From contig JAXLYE010000007.1 in the NCBI GenBank assembly GCA_046351595.1, positions 124,001 through 188,000 of the forward strand: DNA of 64,000 bases, given 5' to 3'. Both the position numbers and the translations under genes were made by a program. The stretch is from JAXLYE01 sp046351595. Lineage in GTDB: Bacteria > Myxococcota_A > Polyangia > Palsa-1104 > JAEUJZ01. Of the stretch, positions 55,795-64,000 are shown piece by piece. The notes under the pieces are model-generated. The model saw only the letters and a program-made list of their open reading frames with translations. It ran no database searches and was not told where the DNA came from. Every line of letters begins with the position of its first letter. Within the stretch, counting starts at the first letter, position 1.

Positions 55795-56703
55795 TCAGGC
55801 CTGGGCGCGGGCCGGGTTCTTCGATGGGTTCGGGCGGCGGCGGCAGCGGTAGACGTAGTCGAGCCCGGGGTGGCCGGGCACGTCGACCGGGGTGGCGATC
55901 TCGGCGATGTTCTGGAAGCGGGCCTTGAGCCTCTCGAGCAGCGCCGGCTCGCGCTGGCTGGCCCAGATGCACAGGACGCCGCCCGGGCGCAGCACCTCCT
56001 CGAAGTCCATCAGGCCGTCGTCGCTGTACAGGTCCTCGTTCTGCGGCCGCGACAGCGCGCCCGGGCCGTTGTCGACGTCGAGCAGGGCCAGGAAGTAGCC
56101 CTCGGTCTCGAGCTTGGGCTCGGGCATGACGCCGTAGCGCACGTCGCGCAGGTACTTGCCGAGGCCGCTCGGGTAGACGCGGACGCGCTCGTCGGCCAGC
56201 GGCGGCGAGGCGTGCAGCGTCGAGAGGTGGGTGCGGTTCCACTCGATGATCGCCGGGTTGTGCTCGACGACGTCGACGCGCTGGACGTGCCGGTGCTGGA
56301 GCAGCGCCGCGAGCAGGTAGCCCATGCCCAGGCCGGCGAGCAGCACCGTGACGTCGGTGCGATCGCGCAGCGGCACGAGGCTGATGTTGGCCAGCTCGCC
56401 CTCGGCGCGGCGGATCTCGCTCGACAGGATGATCCGCTCGCCCAGCTGCTCGCTCCCCCCGCCCTGGACGATCTCGAAGCCGCCGGCCGCGCGCCTTAGG
56501 GTCAGCGGCCCGTCCGGCCCCATCGCGGTTTCCAGGACTTGACCGCCCCGGCTGCCCGGGCCGGCCGAGCTGGCCGGGCTGGCCGGGCTGACCGGGCTGA
56601 CCGGGCCGCTCTCCGGGCGACCGCCGCTGCTGCCGACGCTGCCGTCGCCTGGGGCGCCCTCCGGGGGGCCGTCCGAACCGCCGCCTGCGCTCTGTTCGCT
56701 CAT
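55795..56703 (-). CDS. Spermidine-synthase-like methyltransferase-fold protein
   Basis: 302 residues. The first 60 are low-complexity (PVSPVSPASPASSAG). The core has the SpeE-like Rossmann fold: VLLAGLGMGYLLAALLQ (nucleotide loop), VDVVEHNPAIIEWN, LDVDNGPGALS and EEVLRPGGVLCIWAS. The aminopropyltransferase catalytic pattern is not obvious. It may be a polyamine synthase relative of unknown substrate. It is convergent with the GH114 gene. Confidence 0.75.
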   Translation of the reverse strand: MSEQSAGGGSDGPPEGAPGDGSVGSSGGRPESGPVSPVSPASPASSAGPGSRGGQVLETAMGPDGPLTLRRAAGGFEIVQGGGSEQLGERIILSSEIRRAEGELANISLVPLRDRTDVTVLLAGLGMGYLLAALLQHRHVQRVDVVEHNPAIIEWNRTHLSTLHASPPLADERVRVYPSGLGKYLRDVRYGVMPEPKLETEGYFLALLDVDNGPGALSRPQNEDLYSDDGLMDFEEVLRPGGVLCIWASQREPALLERLKARFQNIAEIATPVDVPGHPGLDYVYRCRRRPNPSKNPARAQA

Positions 56704-56832
56704 GGGCTGCTGCTCCTACTCCTGTACAAATTCGCCGTCTGTGCTAGAAGGGGCGCGCTCGCTGCTTATACTTCGCGAGAAAGCCATCTTATCACGCCCA
56801 CCCGCGCACAGTCCCGCGCGAGGAGCCTCGGA

Positions 56833-58704
<1,872 letters not shown>

Positions 58705-58925
58705 GCGGCACCGTCGCGGCGGCGGGTCTGTCGCCGCCGCGGTCGGCTGCCGTCGGGCCGGTCTGTCTTTTTGGGGAGGGCAGGGCGCCCGAAGGAGGCG
58801 TCCCGAGCGGGTGCCCGATCGGGTGCCGCATCGGGCGTCAAACCGGGCGCCTCAGGCGGGCGGCGGCGAGGGCACGGTGCGCGCCCTCGCGGTCGTCCGC
58901 AGACTGGCCTGGGGCAGGAGGCGGG

Positions 58926-59639
58926 CTACTTGTCCTTCTCGGCGCACATCAGCTTGGCGTCGATCATGACCTTGTTGACGTCCTCGCACTCCTTGGGCGT
59001 GGCGCCCACGGCCTGCGAGCAGCCGCCCATGCGCTCGACGTACTCGTTGCCGCGCTGCTTGCGGATCTGACCGCAGGTGTTCTCGCACATCTCGGTGTAC
59101 GCCTTGGCGTCCGCGATCTTGCAGGTCGACGGCGGCTTCTCGCAGAACTTCGAGCACGGCGTGTAGAACACCAGGTAGATGAGCACCATGAGGCCGAACA
59201 TGCCGCCGCCGACCATGTAGCCGACCTTGTTGGCGTAGGCCAGGGTCTGGCGGGCGGTGCGCTCGTGCGGCACGAACTGCGCCTCGATCTCGGGCGAGTA
59301 CGAGGTGAAGTCCTTCTCGCCGGTGCCGGTCGGGCGGCGCGCCACCGACTGGCCGAAGGCGAGCAGGCCGAGGCCGACGCCCCCGGCCATCGGCACCGCG
59401 ACGCCGAGCAGGATCGCCAGCTGCATCAGGAACGGCGGCTCGGGCGGGTGCTCCTTCTCGGCCTGCTCCGGCGGGAGCTGCTTCTTGGCGGCCTCGAATC
59501 GCTGGAGCTGGGCATTGTAGGAACAGCTCGTCGGCACGCCCAGGGCGAGCGAGAGCATGAGCAGACCAATGACGCCGAAGTTAATCAGCTTGGTCGTGCC
59601 GCCATCGGGCGTCATCGTTGCATCGGGGGTCTCTACCAT
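58926..59639 (-). CDS. Hypothetical membrane protein with a Cys-rich C-terminus
   Basis: 237 residues from ATG 59639 (SD AAGGAG, 5 nt). Three membrane helices: LINFGVIGLLMLSLALGV, LAILLGVAVPMAGGVGLGLLAF and YMVGGGMFGLMVLIYLVFY. The C-terminus has eight cysteines (CSKFC, TC, CENTC, GC, EC, C) in about 70 residues. Not recognised. The Cys region may be periplasmic and disulfide-bonded. Confidence 0.6.
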   Translation of the reverse strand: MVETPDATMTPDGGTTKLINFGVIGLLMLSLALGVPTSCSYNAQLQRFEAAKKQLPPEQAEKEHPPEPPFLMQLAILLGVAVPMAGGVGLGLLAFGQSVARRPTGTGEKDFTSYSPEIEAQFVPHERTARQTLAYANKVGYMVGGGMFGLMVLIYLVFYTPCSKFCEKPPSTCKIADAKAYTEMCENTCGQIRKQRGNEYVERMGGCSQAVGATPKECEDVNKVMIDAKLMCAEKDK

Positions 59640-60097
59640 GACAGCTCCTTCAGACCGAGGTGCGGATTGGGCAGTTGCGAGGGCTTCCTGCTGACTGCGA
59701 GCGCAGCGTCTCCGACGGCCAAAAGCCCGGGGAAAATTTGGCCATGTTTGGATCTTGGTGTCAATCCGTCTGCTGCGAGCGGCTCCAACGTCGGAAGATC
59801 GTTGGCTGATTGACGCCACGTGCGGCCGGCCGGGGCGCGTGTCCTCGTCGGTGTAGGTGGGCTGCCGCAGGACCGGCCCGGGCGCTGCGGGCGCGCGCGC
59901 AAACGGCCTGCCTTGACCGCGCGGCCCGGCGCGCACTACGTTCCGCCGCTCACGGCTCGGCTGGCCCGAGCGCCCGAGCACCAAAGCGGTGACCGGCCCG
60001 GGCGCCGAGCGCGGCCCGGGCGGGCCTGCGCGGACGCGGTACACGGCGCGCGGCCCGGTCAAGGCAAGTCACGGTCACGGTCTTGAGGGAGCACAGC
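59640..60097. other. Intergenic region between divergent genes
   Basis: About 460 bp with GC-rich palindromic blocks. CGGTCAAGGCA occurs at 60057-60067, and its reverse complement occurs at about 59910-59920. No gene with believable composition is seen. It carries the upstream regions of both flanking genes. Confidence 0.45.
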
Positions 60098-61588
60098 ATG
60101 GACAGGAAGCAGGACAGCGGTCGTACGTGGAACAACTTCATCGGCGGCCAGTTCCTCAGCGCGGCGAGCGGCAAGAGCGCACCCAGCACCAACCCGGCCA
60201 CGGGCGAGGTGATCGGCCTGGCGGCGCAGTCCGGACCGGCCGAGGTGGCGCAGGCGGTGGCCGCGGCCAAGGCCGCCCTGCCGGCGTGGCGCGGGCTACC
60301 GGCGCCCAAGCGCGGCGAGATCCTCTACCGCGCCGCCACCATCCTGCGCCGCCGCAAGGACGAGGTGGCGCGCGCCCTGACGCAGGAAGAGGGCAAGTCG
60401 CTCGCCGATGCCACCGGCGAGGTCCTGCGCGCCGCCAACTGCCTCGAGTTCTCGGCGGGCGAGGGGCGGCGGCAGTTCGGCCAGGTCATCCCGTCCGAGC
60501 TGCCGAACAACCTGATCTACACGCGCCGCATCCCGCTCGGTGTGGTGGCGCTGATCACGCCGTGGAACTTCCCGGTGGCGATCCCGCTGTGGAAGGCGGC
60601 GGCGGCGCTGGTCTGCGGCAATACGCTGATCCTCAAGCCGGCGTCGTCGACGCCGTGGTGCGCGCACCTCATCACCGAGATCTTCGTCGAGGCGGGCCTG
60701 CCCGAGGGCGTGTGGAACGTGGTCTACGGGCCCGGCGGCGCGCTGGGCGACGCGCTGGTCACGCACCCGGACGTCGCCGCGGTGAGCTTCACCGGCAGCA
60801 ACGAGATCGGCCAGCGGCTGTACACGCTCGGCGCGCAGCACAACAAGAAGGTGCAGTGCGAGATGGGCGGCAAGAACGCGCTGATCGTGCTCGACGACGC
60901 GGACCTGGATCTGGCGGCGGCGGCGACGGTGCAGGGCGCGTTCTACTCGACCGGCCAGCGCTGCACCGCGACCTCGCGCGTGGTCGTCATGCAGGAGGTG
61001 GTGCAGGCGTTCCTCGACAAGGTGGTCGAGCGCACGCGGGCGCTCAAGGTCGGCAACGGCCTGGGCGAGGGCGTGCAGGTCGGCCCGGTCGTCGATGAGC
61101 GGCAGCTGGCGACGGTGATGAAGTACATCGACATCGGCAAGCGTGAGGCGCGCCTGGTGATCGGCGGCGAGCGCCTGGGCGGCGAGCACGCGCGCGGCCT
61201 GTTCGTCGCACCGACGGTCTTTGCCGACGTGCGGCCCGAGCACCGCATCGCCAAGGAGGAGATCTTTGGCCCGGTGCTGTCGCTGATCGCGGCGAAGGAC
61301 GAGGCCGACGCCTTCGCCATCGCCAACGACTCGCGCTACGGCCTGTCGTCGTCGGTGTACACGCGTGACGTCGGGCGCGTCTTCCGCTACATCGATCATG
61401 TCGAGACGGGCATTTTGCACGTCAACTCGCCGACGGTGGGCGGCGAGGCGCAGGTGCCCTTCGGCGGCCTGAAGGAGACCGGCGTCGGCGGCCGCGAGCA
61501 GGGCACGACCGCGCTCGACTTCTTCACCGAGTGGCAGTCGATCTACATCGACTACACCGGGACGCGGCGCACGGCGCTGTTCTACTGA
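60098..61588 (+). CDS. Aldehyde dehydrogenase (2-oxoglutarate/succinate semialdehyde type)
   Basis: 496 residues from ATG 60098 (SD GAGGGA). ALDH blocks: TPWNFPVAIPLWKAAAALVCGNT (cofactor), SFTGSNEIGQRL, catalytic Glu in CEMGGKNAL, Cys in YSTGQRCTATSR, and EEIFGPVLS. The FGGLKETGVGGREQG end and overall length fit 2,5-dioxovalerate or succinate semialdehyde dehydrogenases. The natural substrate is a guess. Confidence 0.88.
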   Translation: MDRKQDSGRTWNNFIGGQFLSAASGKSAPSTNPATGEVIGLAAQSGPAEVAQAVAAAKAALPAWRGLPAPKRGEILYRAATILRRRKDEVARALTQEEGKSLADATGEVLRAANCLEFSAGEGRRQFGQVIPSELPNNLIYTRRIPLGVVALITPWNFPVAIPLWKAAAALVCGNTLILKPASSTPWCAHLITEIFVEAGLPEGVWNVVYGPGGALGDALVTHPDVAAVSFTGSNEIGQRLYTLGAQHNKKVQCEMGGKNALIVLDDADLDLAAAATVQGAFYSTGQRCTATSRVVVMQEVVQAFLDKVVERTRALKVGNGLGEGVQVGPVVDERQLATVMKYIDIGKREARLVIGGERLGGEHARGLFVAPTVFADVRPEHRIAKEEIFGPVLSLIAAKDEADAFAIANDSRYGLSSSVYTRDVGRVFRYIDHVETGILHVNSPTVGGEAQVPFGGLKETGVGGREQGTTALDFFTEWQSIYIDYTGTRRTALFY

Positions 61589-61611
61589 GCGCTCGGGGGG
61601 GTCCGTCCGGC

Positions 61612-61685
61612 GGGATGGGACGGATGCGGTCTCGGGGGATGGGACGGACGCGGGTTCCCTGAGATGTGACGGACGCGGGTCCTGC
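61612..61685. repeat. 24-25-bp tandem repeat, three units
   Basis: Units GGGATGGGACGGATGCGG..., GGGATGGGACGGACGCGG... and GAGATGTGACGGACGCGG... start at 61612, 61636 and 61661. The rest of the gap (61589-61820) shows no gene. Confidence 0.7.
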
Positions 61686-61820
61686 CGCCTGCGGGAATCC
61701 CGTCGCTGGCGCGCCGGGAGCCCTCCCTTCGGCGTCACCCGCTTTTTGGCAGGAGTGTTGCGCGCTTTTTCTGATTGGGGAGGGAAGGGGAGGGCACAAG
61801 GGGGAGGGCGCAAAAAGGAA

Positions 61821-61850
61821 GAGCCCTCTTGAGGATTCTCAAGAGGGCTC
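61821..61850 (-). terminator. Terminator of the tRNA-Gln/tRNA-Glu unit
   Basis: Perfect 13-bp stem GAGCCCTCTTGAG / CTCAAGAGGGCTC with a GATT loop. On the minus strand it is followed by TTCCTTTTTG, and on the plus strand by TTTTTG. Confidence 0.85.
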
Positions 61851-61856
61851 TTTTTG

Positions 61857-61928
<72 letters not shown>

Positions 61929-61937
61929 AGTTTTCAG

Positions 61938-62008
61938 TTCGGGGACTAGGATTCGAACCTAGATAAACGGAGTCAGAGTCCGTTGTCCTGCCGTTGGACG
62001 ATCCCCGA
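61938..62008 (-). tRNA. tRNA-Gln (anticodon CTG)
   Basis: 71 nt: acceptor TCGGGGA / TCCCCGA, D stem GTCC / GGAC, anticodon stem ACGGA / TCCGT with loop CTCTGAC, T arm CTAGG / CCTAG with TTCGAAT. It is the first of the two tRNAs on the minus strand. Confidence 0.88.
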
Positions 62009-62033
62009 GAGAGAAGCGCGGGAACGGGGTAAG

Positions 62034-62061
62034 AGACTATTCGCCTGAGATTTTTTGTCAA
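62034..62061 (-). promoter_or_regulatory. Sigma-70-type promoter of the tRNA pair
   Basis: Read on the minus strand: TTGACA at 62061-62056, a 16-bp spacer, TAGTCT at 62039-62034, then tRNA-Gln 25 bp on. AT-rich DNA lies just upstream (TTCCCTTTTTCG). Confidence 0.65.
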
Positions 62062-62193
62062 TTCCCTTTTTCGCAGCCGCTCACAATTTTTTCAGGCTCC
62101 GCGTTTTCGGGCTCTGTCTTTTCGCCTCCGGAGAGGCAGGCTCCGCCCGCTGTCTCGGAGGGCCGCGGAGCGGCGGCGAATCAGGGACGGCGA

Positions 62194-62442
62194 TCAGCTC
62201 GCGGACTTGGTGTGCGACTTGATGTAGTTGATCGCGTCGCCGACCGTCTTGATCTGCTCGGTGTCCTCGTCCGGAATCTCGATGCCGAAGGCCTCTTCCA
62301 GCGCGAGCACGAGCTCGACCACGGCGAGCGAGTCGGCCTTGAGATCATCGATGAAGCTGGCCTGGTGCTTCACCTTGTCGGGCGAAACCTCGAGCTGCTC
62401 ACAGATGATCTCTTTGACTTTGGCCTCGATATCGACGCTCAT
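62194..62442 (-). CDS. acpP: Acyl carrier protein
   Basis: 82 residues. The phosphopantetheine site is KADSLAVVELVLALEEAFG (Ser in DSL). The start MSVDIEAKVKEIICEQLEV and acidic helices are typical. GGAGG lies 7 nt before ATG 62442. It carries growing fatty acyl chains. Downstream of fabG, as is usual. Confidence 0.95.
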   Translation of the reverse strand: MSVDIEAKVKEIICEQLEVSPDKVKHQASFIDDLKADSLAVVELVLALEEAFGIEIPDEDTEQIKTVGDAINYIKSHTKSAS

Positions 62443-62762
62443 CGTATTCCTCCCGGGGGGGATGTTGGTTTGGTGTCGGATTCTAGCCGGCGTGCCGCCG
62501 GTGCGGGGTGATCGGTTGCGTCGTCCTGGCGCGGCCGTGCCGGCGCACCCGATCCCGCGCGTCGGCCCAGCATTCTGCATCGACCGTGCGGCAAACAAAA
62601 GGTGCAACTTCGCGCTGCCGCTCGTTCGTCCATGTCGTCTGGCCCGATGATCTGGACCGTCCGTCTGGCCCGATGGTCTGGACCGGGCGTCTCGACCGAG
62701 CGGGGCCGCTGCCGGCAGGGCTCGGTGACCGGCCGTGCGCAGGTGCTGGCGACGCGAGTCGG
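62443..62762. other. Unusually long fabG-acpP gap with a direct repeat
   Basis: About 320 bp. CGTCTGGCCCGATGATCTGG... (23 bp) at 62636-62658 recurs with one change at 62662-62684. The rest may hold an acpP promoter; no gene is seen. Confidence 0.5.
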
Positions 62763-63524
62763 TCAGCCGATCAGCATGCCGCCGTTGACGCGCAGCACCT
62801 GGCCCGTGATGTAGCTCGCGCCGGGGGACGCCAGGAACGACACGGCGGCGGCGATGTCCTCGGCGGTGCCGACGCGACCGAGCGGGATCTGCTGCAAAAG
62901 CTTCTGCCCGGCCTCGCCCTGCAGCAGCGACTGCGTCATGTCGGTGGCGATGAAGCCGGGCGAGACCGCGTTGACGGTGACGCCGCGTGAGGCAAACTCG
63001 CGCGCCAGGGTGCGGGTCATGCCGATGAGGCCGGCCTTGGCGCTGACGTAGCTGACCTGGCCGGCGTTGCCGGTCTCGCCGACCACGGAGGTCAGGTTGA
63101 TGATGCGGCCCGACTCCTTGGCCTTGAGCAGCAGCCGGCTGGCGGCCCGGCACAGGTAGAACGCCGACGACAGGTTGGTGTCGAGCACGCGCCGCCAGTC
63201 CTCGGTCTTGACGCGCAGGAGCAGTCCGTCGACCGACACCGCGGCGTTGTTGACCAGGACGTCGAGGCGCTTGTGCTGCTCGCCGATCTGCTTGACCGCG
63301 GCCTCGACCGCGGCCTCGTCGGCGACGTCGAAGGACAGGATCTGGCCGTTCTGCGCGCCGCCGATCTTCTGCAGCGTCTCCTGCGCGGCGGCCTCGTTGC
63401 GCTGGTAGTTGATGACGACGTAGAGGCCGTCGCGGCTGAGGGCCTCGGCGATGGCGCGGCCGATGCCGCGGGAGGCGCCGGTGACGAGCGCCACGCGGCG
63501 CGCGGTGTTCTCGGGTGCGGTCAT
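62763..63524 (-). CDS. fabG: 3-oxoacyl-ACP reductase
   Basis: 253 residues. Classical SDR: VALVTGASRGIGRAIAEAL (TGxxxGIG), NNAAVSVDGLLLR, catalytic Ser in NLTSVVGETGN, YVSAK with Tyr and Lys, and ITGQVLRVNGGM at the end. It reduces beta-ketoacyl-ACP with NADPH. Confidence 0.93.
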   Translation of the reverse strand: MTAPENTARRVALVTGASRGIGRAIAEALSRDGLYVVINYQRNEAAAQETLQKIGGAQNGQILSFDVADEAAVEAAVKQIGEQHKRLDVLVNNAAVSVDGLLLRVKTEDWRRVLDTNLSSAFYLCRAASRLLLKAKESGRIINLTSVVGETGNAGQVSYVSAKAGLIGMTRTLAREFASRGVTVNAVSPGFIATDMTQSLLQGEAGQKLLQQIPLGRVGTAEDIAAAVSFLASPGASYITGQVLRVNGGMLIG

Positions 63525-63557
63525 GCTGTGCCTCTTTGCTGTGCCTTGCGGCGTGCG

Positions 63558-64000
63558 TTACGGAGCGGAAGGGGCCTGCGCGCGCAGCTCGCTCAGCTGC
63601 CCGGGCTCGGCGAAGCTGTGCAGGGCGATCGGCGCGCCGGCCGCGGTGGTGACGCCGGCGTAGATGCGCTTGAGCAGGCCGCTGAGCACGCGGCCCGGCC
63701 CGACCTCGACGACCGTGGTGGCGCCGCGCGCGACGAGCTCCCGCGCGCACTGCTCCCAGCGCACGGTGCCCGCCACCTGGCGCACCAGGCGATCGCGGAC
63801 CGCGGTCCCGTCCTCAACCGGATAGGGCGCGGCGTCGATGTTGGCGAGCACCGTGATCGCCGGCGGCCGGATCGTGACGCGCTCGAGCTCCGCGGCCAGG
63901 CGATCGGCGGCCGGCTGCATCAGCGCCGAGTGGAACGGCGCGCTCACCGGCAGGAGCTTGCACAGCTTGGAGCCGCGCGCCTTGGCCAGCGCCACGATCC
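63558..64000 (-). CDS. fabD: Malonyl-CoA:ACP transacylase, C-terminal part (cut by window edge)
   Basis: About 147 C-terminal residues are visible; the start lies beyond base 64000. The block LPVSAPFHSALMQPAADRL carries the catalytic His of FabD, followed by ITVLANIDAAPY and VVEVGPGRVLSGLLKR. The active-site GHSLG serine must lie outside. It is 33 bp before fabG in the operon fabD-fabG-acpP. Confidence 0.93.
   Translation of the reverse strand, partial: IVALAKARGSKLCKLLPVSAPFHSALMQPAADRLAAELERVTIRPPAITVLANIDAAPYPVEDGTAVRDRLVRQVAGTVRWEQCARELVARGATTVVEVGPGRVLSGLLKRIYAGVTTAAGAPIALHSFAEPGQLSELRAQAPSAP

Overview
The window looks like a chromosome segment from a high-GC deltaproteobacterium of the Myxococcota type. 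The evidence is GC-rich third codon positions, two Hanks-type Ser/Thr kinases (one with the HRDVTPQN variant), several large lipoproteins with FG-GAP, propeller or cysteine-rich repeats, a CotH protein, and core genes in normal bacterial order (rpsB-tsf-pyrH-frr; fabD-fabG-acpP). This placement is inferred from gene content; no rRNA is present.

Layout. 1-12 kb: the end of eutC, a membrane Ser/Thr kinase, a TPR-like protein, two FG-GAP lipoproteins, an AT-hook/winged-helix protein, a CPBP protease and a propeller lipoprotein. 12-17 kb: a small unknown protein, an orphan N6-adenine methylase, a STAS-like protein and a CotH-family lipoprotein. 17.3-25.5 kb: a tRNA-Ala(CGC) integration hotspot. 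An element of about 7.4 kb (IS4-family insertion, RepA-like ATPase, HTH proteins, tyrosine integrase, M41-like zinc protease) lies between 45-bp direct repeats of the tRNA 3' half. Outside its left end are remnants of an older element (integrase C-terminus and a decayed IS3 transposase). 25.5-34.4 kb: tRNA-Ala, rpsB, tsf, pyrH, frr, a kinase that seems to start at CTG directly after frr, an aldehyde dehydrogenase and an NAD-dependent epimerase.

37.9-55.8 kb is the most coherent system: a complete pelABCDEFG exopolysaccharide operon on the minus strand, in the Pseudomonas order. Divergent from it are glmS, a GalE/PelX-like nucleotide-sugar epimerase and a secreted GH114-family (polygalactosaminidase-like) lipoprotein. 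Pel is a partly deacetylated alpha-1,4-GalNAc polymer, so this set can be read as precursor supply (GlmS, epimerase), c-di-GMP-gated synthesis and export (PelD-PelG), periplasmic modification and outer-membrane export (PelA, B, C), and a dedicated extracellular hydrolase (GH114). A 59-codon cationic peptide gene with a very strong ribosome binding site lies convergent to pelG in AT-rich DNA.

55.8-64 kb: a spermidine-synthase-like protein, typA/bipA, a membrane protein, a second aldehyde dehydrogenase, tRNA-Glu(CTC), tRNA-Gln(CTG) and the fabD-fabG-acpP fatty-acid genes. Many intergenic gaps hold short GC-rich tandem repeats (9-26 bp units). A hairpin-rich repeat element sits in frame inside the signal-peptide region of one lipoprotein gene, with an inverted partial copy at that gene's stop codon.
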